Positions 21,879-33,849 of a stretch of 64,000 nucleotides of DNA are shown in pieces. The translations under genes and the position numbers were made by a program. The notes beneath the pieces were generated by a model. The model saw only the letters and a list, made by a program, of their open reading frames with translations, had not been told where the DNA came from and ran no database searches. Every line of letters begins with the position of its first letter. The stretch's first letter is position 1. The stretch comes from Vandiemenella viatica (Eukaryota > Arthropoda > Insecta > Orthoptera > Morabidae). The stretch covers positions 64,539,832-64,603,831 of the forward strand of contig JARYHS010013631.1 of NCBI GenBank assembly GCA_031002005.1, given 5' to 3'.

Positions 21879-22855
21879 TAGAGGTGGACAAAGTGACTCA
21901 ATAAAAAGAGCGGTGCTCATTTGATCACTCTAAGAAAAGAGCTAGTTCTTTCCAACGGTTCACCAGTTCACTAGTTCACTAGCTCAGTTTAAACAAAAAG
22001 AGCAGTTATATCCTTTTGAGTGTAGTATCTGTTCGTTTTATTTACATTTAGACTGATTACTTAGGCTAATCTCACATCGGTTATTTTCATTTATTTTTTA
22101 TTTATTCTGTAATATTTTTGTTTCTTAAATACTACCGGATTACTTTCACGCATAAAAGGCCACATCAAAGTGTCAATGAAATATTGTTCGGCTTGCTCGG
22201 AATATTTGATATTTGACCATAGTTAGTTTTACATTAATTTATTTACAAACACAAAGTACAATCAATTTTAAAGAACTTTTTGCTTTAAATGAAATGAAGG
22301 CTACTGTTCACAAGTAAAATTTTACTTATTTTGCCATTCAGCATCCTACTTATTTTTTCAGTGCAAATTTATCCAGCTTTTGAAAATATTCTTTCACAAG
22401 GCACGCTTGTAGCCGGAATACACAAAGAGAAACGGAGCGGGACATCAGATTCGAAAGAACTAGCTCCCCAGTGGCACTGCTCCGCGTTGTGCTGAGTGCT
22501 GGAATCGGAGAACGTTGCGATCGAACTAGCTCTTTCGGTGCTGAGCGATGGAATCAGAGAACGTCGCTTACGACCTAGCTCTTTTCGTGCTGAGCGCTGG
22601 GATCAGAGAACGTTTCGAACGAACTAGCTCAACAATGAACGGCGTGGGATAGAGAACAAACATGAGTCGGGCTGCGGGTGAGAGTGGCAAAGCCGAAACA
22701 GACTTATTGTTGGCTTACACTCGATTGAAGTTCAATCGAGACCGTCACACCACCGTCATTACGGCATCCAAGAAGAACTACCGTTCACTTTTTGTGAGCG
22801 ACAGCTCACTCGCTCTTTCAAAAGAACTGGTTCACTCCCGAACGACCCATCTCTA
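21879..22855. mobile_element. Non-autonomous hAT-type element, 977 bp
   Basis: ACTTCGGC at 21871-21878 and 22856-22863 is an exact 8-bp duplication. The termini are TAGAGGTGG and, on the other strand, TAGAGATGG. GAACTAGCTC/GAGCTAGTTC words recur through the element. A unit of about 65 bp (CTAGCTCTTT..GTGCTGAGCG..GGAATCAGAGAACGT) is repeated about three times near 22460-22625. No transposase gene is present, only a 64-codon frame of no known domain. Confidence 0.85.
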
Positions 22856-22979
22856 ACTTCGGCAGCCACTGGTGGCGGACAGTCGTGGCGGGGCATTGTA
22901 TCTTACCTAGCTTATTATACTAGGCCGCCTGGCGGAGCAGCCAGTCTCACCACCACTCGTTCAGTATACTCTTCATATG

Positions 22980-24461
22980 CTACTTCCTGTACTTAAGGAT
23001 TTTAAAATTGCAGAGATATTGAGTGATAGGTTTTGTGAGACAACTAGGGACAGGGAATGAATCAGAGGAGAGTCTTCCTAAAAGTATAAATCACGAAACA
23101 ACAAAATTTGAAATAAATTCTCAGGAAATTACGGAGGGACTCAGAAAGCTAAAAAAATGTAACATAACTGTTGTAAATAATGTTACTAAAGATTTATTAA
23201 ATATTGTGGGTTACGATATTGTACCTTACCTTGAAATTTTATTTCAAATGAGTTTGGAGACTTTCTGCTTACCAAAGAGCGATAGTAGTACCGGTTCATA
23301 AAAGAGGGATTAAAAATAGGATTCAAAATTACTGTCCAATTAATTTGTCATCAGTGATATGAAGAATGATGGAGAGATTGATATGCAACTATATCAGAAA
23401 TGACTGTGAAGAAAGAAACTGATTTTCAGATCGACAACATGGATTTAGGCAAGGATATTCACGTGAATCTCAGATGGTGGGCTATATACAAGATATGTCA
23501 AAAAGAATTGGAAAAGTTGATAGTGTGGCACTAGATCTTTTTAATTCATTTGACAGAGTGAGCCATAAAATGGTTTTAAATAAACTGAAAACTATTGAAT
23601 TGGATGAAAAAGTTTCTTGCTGGGTAGAGGAATTCTTAAAAGTCTGAAATCAAAGGGCTAGAGTAGGAAATACATTATCAAAAGAAGTGGAAGTTAATAT
23701 GGGAGTGCCACAGGGTAGTGTTTTGGGACCATTGCTGTTCTTTATTCTAATGAATGACTGTGTTACAGTCAGAATCTAGGTATTTTACAGATGCAATGGT
23801 ATACAACAGGATCAAAACAGGTGAAGACTGAACAGCTGCAGGTGATCTGGATAGAATATCTAAATGTGTAGGTCAGAATGGAACGAAGATAAATGCCAAG
23901 AAGAGTCAGCTTATAAGGTACACAGATAAAAAGATCTAAAGGTTAATTATGATTATAGAGTGGGGTCAGAATTGCTTGTTGAAGTGTAAATTCTTGGCAT
24001 AACGTTTGATAACAAACTCAACTGGGCAGGTGGTAGAAAAAGGTTACAAAATCCTTCATGGTAATGAGAGGATGTAACAGAAGTTAGGGAGTTGGGTTAC
24101 AAAAATTTGGTCAGAATATTTGTTAAATATAGTGGTGTAGTTTGGGACCACATTTTGGTTATCAAATACAGGAGTTGGAAGGTGTGCAAAGAAGAGCAGC
24201 TAGATTGGTTTGTGGAAATTATCGCAGGACCTAGTTAGTAACTGATATGATAAAGGAGCTAGATTTGGACTCATTGGAGGAAAGGAGGAGGGTGAAGAGA
24301 GTGCTGGGAATGTACAGGGCATATGTTGGTGATGGGGCTTGGAGGGATATTAGTCAAAGAAGTAGGAATTGTGCATGGAAGGGGAAAAGCGACCATGACC
24401 ACAAGTTGGCACTGGATTTCTTGCATAAGGGAGTGGAAAAAATTTAGTGATGAATAATTTA

Positions 24462-24515
<54 letters not shown>

Positions 24516-24690
24516 GCTTAAGGAATTTAAAATTATAATTTTTAAATTGGAAAAGTAAATGGGGGAGGAATTTAACATTCCTGCTACAAAAGAAAATTTT
24601 AATATATGGTATATAAAGGGGAAATTAGATGACTAGGGAAATTGCTACCAGAGTGAAAAAAGAGAATGAAAAAGAGAAGGCGAAGGGAGA
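22980..24690 (+). pseudogene. CR1-type LINE copy A, RT region, heavily decayed
   Basis: Several frames together show RT features: APG-like region lost, QHGFRQGYSRESQ, LDLFNSFDRVSHKMVLNKL, MGVPQGSVLGPLLF, and the C-terminal RVQRRAARLV...LDSLEERRRVKRVLGMYRAY. Multiple stops and shifts are present, and the FADD motif reads as FTDA. The A-run at 24463-24514 sits inside the 3' UTR, since the sequence after it still aligns with copies at 45590 and 52300. The same family recurs at 44945-45745, 46711-46825, 48698-48760 and 52225-53640. Confidence 0.82.
24463..24514 (+). repeat. Poly(A) run, 52 bases
   Basis: An uninterrupted A-run expanded inside the LINE 3' UTR. Its length may be uncertain in the assembly. 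Confidence 0.9.
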
Positions 24691-25287
24691 GAACATGTAA
24701 TACATTCTACTTATTGTGTTATTCATTTTTTTAATAAAAACTAGTAAAATACTAAGACAAAAATTTACAAAATTCCTAGAAAGATAAATGGTCACGTTAA
24801 CCATGGCCTACCACATGACCCACGCGGGTAGATGGAGAAAGTGGTACAGTCCCCTAGTTTTTTCACCAACGCTAACACACTTAAAGAAGGAGATGATGTT
24901 TGCTCTATGTAGTGGAATTTTATTTTTAATCATCTGCCTCTGGAAGTAAAAGAACTAACAATAATTTGCGTCTCCTATGGAGGCTAGAATAAAAATTACT
25001 CAGTATTTCGAATGCTTCCTTATACAGTGCATTTTAAGAAAAGATGAAAAGGTAATCAAGATCATGTTTCCAGTACAAGGGCATTAATATCTTGAGTGTG
25101 GTAAAAATGTAGGTCTGGTAAACCAAAAATCTTTCATCAAACTTTCTTACGAGTGGATTGAGGTAATTGAAAACGCTTGATGCAAGCATAGCCCATTTAA
25201 AGTTTTATCATGTGAAAATGAAGAGATTTTTGTTTTGGAAAGCTTTATTTTCCTCTGTGTATCTTAAAATTGTCCGTTTAATACCAG
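24691..25287. other. Unassigned DNA
   Basis: No element end or domain is recognised. A polypyrimidine-poor AG at 25286-25287 precedes the next frame and could be a splice acceptor. Confidence 0.4.
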
Positions 25288-25510
25288 ACCAGTGAATGAT
25301 CTTAGAATCGTAAGTCACCGCCCTCGCATGATGCTTCACTGGAAAATCTGTAATGATAAACATGATGAAAGCATCGTTATTCAAACTGAAAGGAAAGAAC
25401 GGTCTTTACGAGATGTCTGCTTTAATCTTCTTCCATGGCATTCCATGGACCATTACCAATCTCTGCAGAAAAAGTACAAGGCCCTTCAGCATCTAAAGAG
25501 ATTTTGTTGA
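25288..25510 (+). CDS. Unrecognised reading frame, possible terminal exon
   Basis: An open stretch of about 74 codons, ending in TGA at 25510, has even amino-acid usage (charged, His and Trp present) and no transposon signature I know. A TTTAATACCAG acceptor-like site lies just before it, and AATAAA-type signals follow at about 25660 and 25725. No upstream exon was found. It could be the last exon of an unknown host gene or a relic of an element. The strand and the boundaries are inference. Confidence 0.3.
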
Positions 25511-26815
25511 GAAAAGTGCCAAGAATAGGCCTACTTTCATAATCTGCCTCGACATTGTTTAGTGGACCTTCGTCTTGTTTTGATTATTTTTTTATGACAC
25601 ATTATTATCAATATAATTTTTTAATGCTTAAAATATATTTGAAGTAAGAATTATCCTTAAATAAATGTACCATATTAGTTGTTAGAACAAATACTGCTGT
25701 AGAATAAACTCAGTTTCTATTTGTAATGCAAGGAAAGTGATTTGAAATTTAAAATTCATTTTTCTCAAAACCATTCTTCATTTGCACTCTCATCTTTGTT
25801 TCCCTGTGCCCTTCAAATTTTAAGAACTCAAAGAACAAATAATTTTCTAGGCGGCATCAAAAAAACATGGGTCAGCGAGTTATTGAATCACCATGTATCC
25901 GGTCTGTTATGAGATTGCAACTGAACCGTTTTTATACAACAATCTTATTATGCTAAATACTAATTTAAATGAGATTGAATTAATTTTAAAGGATACTCAA
26001 AGTTATTGAATACTGAAAATAAAGTTCCGAGAATCAAATAAACGGCCAGTACACTGCGAAATAGCCGAAAAGAAAAAGCTCTGTGATATTACAAAAACTT
26101 ATAGAAATGCTGCAAAATGAATCTAAAACAGTGTTATTTAAATTAAATTGTATAGTAGGCTGAAAATAGTAACAGGTACGTCACTTGTGGTACAACAACA
26201 TATTTAAACAAGTAGGTTCATATAAAATTGAAGATTCTTTCCTTATTACGTTCTTTTTTAAAACAAGACCTCAAAGAATTAATTTTATCTGTTTGCAGTT
26301 ACGTCTTAATTTTTGTCAGTCAGGTTTAGATACCTACCATAGGCATGGTAAGTCTTTTTATTTTTTAATAATCAATACAAAGTCCTGTTGAGACTACATT
26401 TCTCCTTAAAAAAACATTGAAATAAGAAAAAAAATCCGTTCTAATTTTAATTTATAATATTTAATTAAAAATATTATTTTTAGTACCTAAATCCAAAATA
26501 ATACTTCACGACTGAACTCAAAACTAAAACGAAATCTTGCGCAATACAATCAAGGCACTGATGTCTGCTCGTGGTCGGTGATAGAATGAGAAGTGTTTGG
26601 ACTGCGGGGTCACCATACACCAGCCGACTGGAGTGATGGCTTGATGCCGTTGCACACACCACCAGTTGGCTTGATGGCATGTTGGACGAAACTGATGGAT
26701 ATTGAACTGACCGGATATCGAAATAATCCTGTCAGTTCCACGTCGTACACATCAATTTCTACATAGACCATACGATAATCGAATAACAACGCTCCATTTG
26801 GACGGATGGAGAGAT
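25511..26815. other. Unassigned AT-rich DNA
   Basis: I see no gene, terminus or clear repeat in this stretch. Confidence 0.5.
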
Positions 26816-26821
26816 CGTTGC

Positions 26822-26907
26822 CTGGATCACAGCAATAATTTTTGATGCTAACAACTACACAGAATGTAGCCTGGATCGCAGCAATAATTTTGGACTCTAA
26901 CAACTAC
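26822..26907 (+). repeat. Two direct repeats of about 37 bp
   Basis: CTGGATCACAGCAATAATTT and the following bases up to AACAACTAC (26822-26858) recur at 26871-26907 with a 49-bp period and a few differences. Confidence 0.7.
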
Positions 26908-26929
26908 CCAGGTCCACACGTTAACGTAA

Positions 26930-27230
26930 CTGTGGCAGTTGACGTGTGTGGGGAATTAAGCCTGGACCACACTTTGAAATGTAACTGTGGCACTCGATTC
27001 GTGGATGCCCCAGTTTAATGTCCTATCTGTCGCAATTAATTTAGTTCAGGCTACATTACAACCTAAACGGTTGACCCACCACCTTCTAATCAGTCCTCTG
27101 ATGAAAGCCACCGCACGATGGCAGAAACGATAGGTTTTAATAAATCGACGCGGCTCTACCCGGAGAACCAAGATAATACATACAACGACCGCGGAAGCTT
27201 TCGTAATCATTTACCTTCTAATCACATCTG
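26930..27230 (+). repeat. Penelope-like terminal region with hairpin motif
   Basis: At 27098-27129 the plus strand reads CTGATGA, a short stem (GCCA/TGGC) with 8-base loop, then GAAACG. Penelope-like elements often carry such hammerhead-type motifs near their ends, and a Penelope GIY-YIG remnant lies about 1 kb downstream on the same strand. The link is an inference. Confidence 0.4.
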
Positions 27231-27990
27231 TTGTGTATGATTAACGAAATTCAAAACAACATGTCAAGCTGGGCTGAAATTGAAACAAACCATGCATATG
27301 TACACGAAAAAAAGCTAAATTTTTCAATTAGCTAATTAAAAAACAATTTTCCCCCTCGTCTTTGAATAATCTGCTTTTATTTTCTCCTTAACTATAGGTT
27401 TCCACAGCTTCTAAGTCCTAATTTAAACATACTACTTCAGTTTGTAATTTTGGACATTAGTTTTACTGCCAGTTATTGAAATGTTTCTTTACAAATTCTG
27501 TATATTTATCAACTTCTAAGTAAATTAACCATCTTGTCAATTTTGAGTATTGAAGCCAATTCTTGTAGCAATTTAAACAAAACTTAAAGAACTATTTCGA
27601 AAATTTACTAGTCACTTCATCGTCGCTAATACTGGAGTTTGTAGATCTGCCACTGATACACCAGAAAGTTTCCAGCTCGTTGTACGGTTATATGTTAACT
27701 GGTAATTATCACCACAGGGGTTTCCAATTGCAAGCTAACGAATTTGTGTGGGTTAATTAGCTGTCGTAATTACCAAGCAGCTTCTGAAGGCACGTGTAAC
27801 TTGTTAATACTCACACACCAATCAGAGGAACAGCGTATTATTGAACGAAAAGGCCCAATTTCGTTCAAACGCATGCTCATCGTAACTCCGTATTGACCAC
27901 ACTGGTACAAACTATTGCTTTCCTTCCATATGCCGGGGACACATTGGAAAAATTGGAAAACTGCTTCCGCGTTATGGGATAAAAAGTATC
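27231..27990. other. Unassigned DNA
   Basis: No recognised feature. The part from about 27915 may belong to the Penelope remnant that follows. Confidence 0.4.
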
Positions 27991-27995
27991 TTCCG

Positions 27996-28440
27996 GCTAC
28001 CCGGCGATATCGTTCTTGCTTCTGCTGTGCACGGACTGTGCAAGTGTCAGTAGACGGTTTCTGGCTATGTGACATACTGCGATCGGTAAAAGATTACTTA
28101 GGCTTAAGAATTCCGGGGATTTATTCCATACCTTGTGAATGCGGCAAAGTGTATAACAGTCAGACCATCAGAACCATCGAAGAGCGTCCTAAGGAGCATA
28201 ATTGATATTATAGGCTGATGCAACTGGAAATGTCGGCAATAGCTGAGCACGCTTCAGACCAATAGCACAGAATAGAGTTCGAAAAAACTGTGTTCTGGCC
28301 AGAGCCTCTTCCTTCTGGGACTCTGTCATAAGCGAGGCGTTGGAAATAAAGCTAAGTGCTAACAACATCGGCAGGGACAGCGGACTCTCCCTGAGCAAAG
28401 AGTGGACGCCAATCATTAGAGATCTCCGAAAAGAGCAAGG
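27996..28440 (+). pseudogene. Penelope-like element remnant with GIY-YIG endonuclease
   Basis: The frame reads LGLRIPGIYSIPCECGKVYNSQT followed by TIEERPKEHN, the GIY...YIG core of the Penelope endonuclease, with YIG decayed to YNS. After a frame change it continues with AIAEHA and the conserved tail up to about 28430. The RT part is not visible. A stretch of about 65 bp at the start (27996-28065) recurs at 28548-28613, so the remnant lies between direct repeats. Confidence 0.72.
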
Positions 28441-28547
28441 CAAATCTTCATAACATGGAGTAAAATATGCAAATGATGCCGCGGATTAAGCCATCCAACG
28501 CTTATGACCATTCTGAACGGACCGACCAGCATCGCGGACCGCCAGCA

Positions 28548-28613
28548 TATCCGGCGATATCCTAGCTTCTGTTATGCACGGACTTTGCAACTGTCAGTAG
28601 ACGGTTTCTGACT
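28548..28613 (+). repeat. Direct repeat of 27996-28065
   Basis: The CGGCGATATC...GTGCACGGACT...GTCAGTAGACGGTTTCTG sequence repeats with about 85-90 percent identity by eye. It could be a Penelope pseudo-LTR. Confidence 0.65.
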
Positions 28614-28784
28614 ACCTCGTATGGTTCCTTACGCAGTCTGTAACATCGACACACCCAGTTGGCGGATCGCACGGCCCAGCAACCGCCAGCAGATGGGGTC
28701 AACCATTCGCAAGGTTTATGCTGTTCATGGAATCGTCGTTTCTTCAATCATTAGTAGATGACTATCTGGTTAACTCATTGTGTT

Positions 28785-29926
28785 CCTGCAAGATTTCATG
28801 AGGCGCAATGAGAAAGACATAGTCCTCCTCACGGAAACATGCCTAAAGCCAAACGATAAGTTTAACAGGTCTGGGTACCAGGCATAAAGGAACGCCAGGA
28901 TTGGGCAAAACGGCATTGGGACGGCTATCCTAATCTGGAAGAAGATATCCCACTAATACATTCAGACACCGCAACTGTTATGTATGGAGAACACGGTGAT
29001 GCGGATACACATTATCGAGGGGAACACCGTGCTCATTTCGACGTACCTACCCCCGAACAAGCCTCTGCATGAATTCGACCTTGACTCACTGATGGCGACG
29101 GGGAGGAAGGTCATCATCGGTGGTGACTTGAATTCCAAGCACCAATCGTGGAATTCTAGAATCATCAATGCAAGGGGGGAGCGGCTCCTGGAATTAACAG
29201 AAAGATGGAATACTGGTACCAAAGGAAGCAACCTACATCCCACATGATAGACGGCGACAAGTAGACGTCCTTGACGTGGCCGTTGTCAAGGACATCTACC
29301 GGATTCCGACTAAAGCAATCAACGACCTGTCCTCTGATCATCAACCGGTCCTGCTTTCAATTAGGAACTGGGTCCAGCCTCACACACTGGCAAAGATAAC
29401 CAAAGAAATTGACTGGGACCAATTCACCAGAATCGTCCACAGCAAAATTAAAGCCAACTTCAATGTCACATACAAAGAAACAATCGACCAGGCAATAAAA
29501 CATTTTGACGGAGTAGTAAGGGATGCCGACAAGCGCTCCTCCACAAAAACAACGCAAAGGATGCCAACAATTACAGAACTGCCACCTGATACTGAAAACC
29601 TATGGTACCTCAAGAATACGTCCAGGAAGCTATGGCAGCGTTTCCGCGACCCCCAGGCAAGAAGTAGTACAGGCAACAAGGAGTTGAGAGGACGCTTGCA
29701 AGAGCTCAAAATGCAACAATGGGAAACAAAAATGGCACAGCTCACCCTCCAAAACAAAGAAGCCTGGCAACTGGTGTGGGCCCTTAAACAGCCAAGGGAA
29801 TCTAATATAGCAATAAACGAACCAGCTGTATCATGTTTTTTTCCAGTGGCGAAGGCAGAAGTCCTGGCGGAACACTTCGCGGCACAATACACCGAGGTGG
29901 AGTGTGCATTATCAGATGCCCATTAG
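28785..29926 (+). pseudogene. Jockey-type ORF2, endonuclease region
   Basis: Frames show LLTETCLKP, STYLPPNK, VIIGGDLNSKHQSWNS and LSSDHQPVLLS, which are the AP-endonuclease blocks of Jockey-clade LINEs including GGDLN and SDH. Reading frames change near 28880 and 29250. The frame 29276-29926 continues from SDH into the linker before the RT and ends at a stop. Confidence 0.82.
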
Positions 29927-31230
29927 CAGACGGCCAACCATATTAAAGAAAAAGCCCAAAACATCATGGATGCACCACCAGAGGACGAAGCCGAGCTTGC
30001 CACACCAGGGAAAGTCCGCGGAGTAATAAAGAAAATGCACTAAAATAAATCACCTGGGGCAGACCGAAAATCACAGACATGCACGTAAAAACCTGCCTAC
30101 CAAGAGTACAGTCCACCTAACCAGGATATTCAATGCTTCTATAATGAAACGATATTATCCAAACAGCTGGAAAGTTGCGAAGCTCACGGCCATTCCTAAA
30201 TGCGAGGAAGATCAGCTACTTCCGAGCAGCTACAGGCCCATTAACATACTCCCCTCCACCTCTAAGGTTCTAGAACATTAGCCTAGAGGCGCAATTCGGC
30301 TTCCAAAGCCGCGTGGATAGCACGAGTCAGCTCATCCGATTAACTGATGTGTCCAGGGGATTCAACTTGAGAAACTCGACGGTCGCTGTGTTCTTTGATT
30401 TTGAAAAGGCGTACGATAAGGTATGGCACGCCAACCTTATCACTAAGCTAAGAACACAGACGTCCACCCGTCACTGTTACGTTCAGTTAATCGGAAGCTA
30501 CCTCACCAATTGGAAATTATATGTATCTGTCGATGGACAAAGGACTACACTGCATTCAATCCCCGCTGGAATCGCACAGGGGTCTCCGATCATACCTATC
30601 CTGTTCAATTGGTCTGTCAACGACCCACCAGTAGCACCATACATAAAACTCTCCCAGTCCGCCGGTGACACAACAATCTACTCAACAGGCTGCAAACCTA
30701 AAGCGATAGTTAACCGAATGCAATGGGGCATCAATCTTTTAGACAATTGGTGCCGAACCAACAAAGTGCGCAGCTGTGTACTTTACCAAAAGAAGGTCAG
30801 CACTTAACATAAAATTAAAAATAATGGGCCAAGAAATTGAATAGAAGAAGGAAACAAAATATCATGGCAACACGGTGGACTCCAAACTTCTCTCCGCAAC
30901 CACATCCTGGATAGGCGAAGACAGGGTCTGGCAGTCATTCGAAAATTTTTCTCCATACTGCACAGCACGAAATTAACGACCACAACCAAACTCAGACTAT
31001 ACAAATCCGTCATTCACCCCTTCATCCTTTACAGATGCCAAGTGTGGGGAACGGCGGCGTATTATAACATCTTCCATCAACAACGACTCCAAAACCGTTG
31101 CCTTAGGACAATCCTTAGAGCTTACATCAATAGCCCACATTCACAAAGAGACTGATATCGAAAGCATACGGACAGAAATATTCCGCCAAACAGCGAAATT
31201 CTACCAGTGAATTGAAAACTCCAGGGACGA
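29927..31230 (+). pseudogene. Jockey-type ORF2, reverse transcriptase region
   Basis: The frame 30295-30807 has FGFQSRVDSTSQL, VFFDFEKAYDKVWH and AGIAQGSPIIPILFN. Where FADD is expected the sequence reads SAGDTTIYS, so the catalytic YADD/FADD box is mutated. The upstream SYRPINILPS motif is readable at about 30220-30260 in another frame. Later frames contain a C-terminal KLYKSVIHPF...YRCQVWGTAA region to about 31230. Confidence 0.8.
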
Positions 31231-31300
31231 AGACGAGAGGCTCTATGCCCTTGGCACAACAATGCCAAGGCACTGGCACTCGCACAGAGTACCTTTAAAT

Positions 31301-31876
31301 ACCAACTTGAATAACACTGGTATGATACATAAAACTGTAGGGGTTTTGATATTAGGTCGTCCTAGACGACCATAACTATGTTTTCCCCTCAAAGCGCAAA
31401 TAAAAAGAGTCCCCAAAACCAACACATCCAATACAATTGATACTTAGCAGTAAAGCGGGACATGCACAAATATAGCCCTTGTGGCCGCGACAAACACACA
31501 CACACAAAGTGTTCTCTGCGTGATATGAGAATGTTATGTGTTACATTGTGACGTGGAATTTCGATGTGCGTGTGTTCGTATTGTTGATTGTGTGATATCA
31601 ATTGTAGTGAGAAAGTATTTACAAGTGCATGATATCGAAATTCGCGTATCAGTCATTCAGTTCGTAGTTAAGTAATTGACCTGTGAGTATTTTACAACGA
31701 AGCCAAAAAACACGTCCCACTGCACGGGCAGTACCACTGGGCCGCGTCCCGCCGTTGCTTTCGCGTACCGGGCAGTGCCATGCCGCGTCGAGCAGTACAT
31801 CGGCAACGAAAATGACGCCTGAGACTACGTGGTTGTCACTGTAACTAGAGTGCGTGGCGACAGTTACAACATACAA
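31301..31876. other. Between two Jockey-type LINEs, probable 5' UTR
   Basis: No reading frame is convincing. The position directly before the second element's ORF1 suggests its 5' UTR, but no boundary is visible. Confidence 0.35.
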
Positions 31877-33407
31877 ATGGAAGCAACTCACACCCCAGCA
31901 GAGCATCAGCCAAAATCAAATTCCCCAAGCCACAGGAGAGACTACCATGACCCAGCCAATTGGTGGGACCTGGAAATGGACCAAATGCGACAAGAATAAA
32001 CGAGCAGATCAAGGCCCAGCCTAAAAAAGGACATCGATCAGAAAATCAGACAGATAATGCAGCCCATTTAAACGTTTTGGATATTCCGAAAATTCAAATA
32101 CCTACTTGATGACATCCTCCTCTGTGAAGATGGAAGCTAGTTCTGGAAATACTACGGACCATATTTCAGTGCAGCAAAGCATATGTACAGTCAAATCCCT
32201 ATATAAAATGCAATCGATCACTGCGCCGAAGGACAACGTCTTCTCAAGAAGAAGGGAGATAAAAATAGGTTAATCAGTGAAACTGTTCCTGTTGATCCGA
32301 GTGGAATCACAAAAAAGACGAAAACAGAATTTGCCTCAAAGAAACTGAGGACCGCAGCTTCTTCTTCGCATAAGGGAGTAGTGGAAGAAAACAATATATC
32401 CGCTAATGCATAGCATACACAATGCCAATAGCAAGCATCAACAACTGTTGACGCACTTAACCAAGTACAGATGCAACAAGAGGATGGATTTTTGCCAGCC
32501 CGCAAGACTTTTCAATCTGTCCAAACTGGCCAAGGACCAGGTAATAACGAAATGGAGATGTTAAACCCATTTAACCCTCTACTGGACTAGGACCAACAGC
32601 AGCAGGAAAGAGAGATGCTGTAGCTACACCAATAGTGGAACAATTTCCCAACAACTACAAAGAGTTGTAGCATTTAGTGAACACGTTACTGGAAGGATGC
32701 CCCTTCGATCCAAATAATCAGGAGGGTATAAGATAAAACTCAATCTAAACTCTACTGAGGATTAACTAGCTGTGACTGCTGAGCTGCAGGGAAGATGTAT
32801 TCCCTATTACACGTTCCCCTCAGCTGCAGAATAGTTTCTGAAGGTGGTCCTACGAGGAATCACACTAGGTATGCTGGCCTCACACATTAAGGAGGAGCTG
32901 GTAGATAAAGGGTTCGAAGCATTTTCAGTAACTCGGGTAAAACGACCAGGGAGTTCACATCTGACGCCGCTGTTCTTAACAGCACTGCCTGATAGGCCAC
33001 AAAATAGAAAATTTTTCGTGCTTGACAGTATTATGTCCCTGAGAATGACAATGGAGAAACAATAGTTAGCTGTGGGGCCAACGCAGTGTAACAACTGCCA
33101 GGCTCTTGGAGACGTGGCAAGACGTTGCCAAATGAAGCTAGTTTGCGTTAAGTGTGCGGGAGCACACCTGTACAGACAGTGTAATCCTTAGCGAAATGCG
33201 CAAGCTGTGAAGGCCATCAAGTGACCAGCTACAAAGGTTGTCCGTCCTCCTTCAAGCGCGCACGAGAACGCCAACGTGGAATTGCAATGGCACGGTCTGA
33301 AGCTGCCCGCAAAAAACGTGAGGAGGAGAATAAGTTCAAACAATTACATGAAAACGGATCTGCTCCGAGTGAACCGACAGCAGATTCTCCCAAAAAACGC
33401 GACAGCT
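31877..33407 (+). pseudogene. Jockey-type ORF1 (Gag-like, C2HC and zinc knuckles)
   Basis: An ATG at 31877 opens a short hydrophilic frame. From about 32830 the frame reads KVVLRGITLGMLASHIKEEL and PLFLTALPDRPQNRKFFVLD, the domain found upstream of the knuckles in Jockey-like ORF1. It continues with zinc-knuckle cysteines (CNNCQALGDVARRC, CVKCAGAHLYRQC, then CEGHQVTSYKGC in a neighbouring frame). A coil of Arg/Lys/Glu (33221-33409) ends the protein. Stops at 33062-33064 and near 33190 break it. The protein would bind element RNA. Confidence 0.82.
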
Positions 33408-33849
33408 AAAAGATAATGATCTTGATGTAAAGTTGTAAAAATCGCAGTTTCTGCCTCTGAAGAAACTCAACACCAATAGTCAGAAGATTAATGAATACAA
33501 CCAAGCACTGCGCAACCAAAAGGTTTCGCAGAAAAGCCGGGCATTCTCAGATATTTTCACATGAAATCCATCAAACAAAAACAGTAATTTAGAACAACAG
33601 TATCCAGCTGCACAAAACAATCAATTCAGAGAAACCACGTGTGTAAATTTCATAGATAGACTCATGTAAGTCGTTGGTACTCTCATCAAGATGATGGCAA
33701 CGCTAATGAGCAACATTCACTAGTTGCCAACTGACATAAAATCCCTTGTGATGATGGGGAGCCAGCCTACAAAAGTCACATCCTCACCATCAAATTATGG
33801 ATAAAAGGTCTGTCTAAGTGTGTTTGGAAAGCTAATGGGATTCACTTCC

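Larger units (their letters stand above)
28785..31300 (+). mobile_element. Jockey-type LINE 1, 5'-truncated and decayed
   Basis: An ORF2 of endonuclease and RT without ORF1, broken by several stops and shifts. The element starts abruptly within the endonuclease at about 28785, typical of incomplete reverse transcription. The 3' end is not sharply defined. Confidence 0.8.

Noticed and set aside
31490..31505. CRISPR-like or regulatory repeat at the ACACAC run
   Set aside because: A simple dinucleotide run in eukaryotic DNA. There are no spacers or repeat units.
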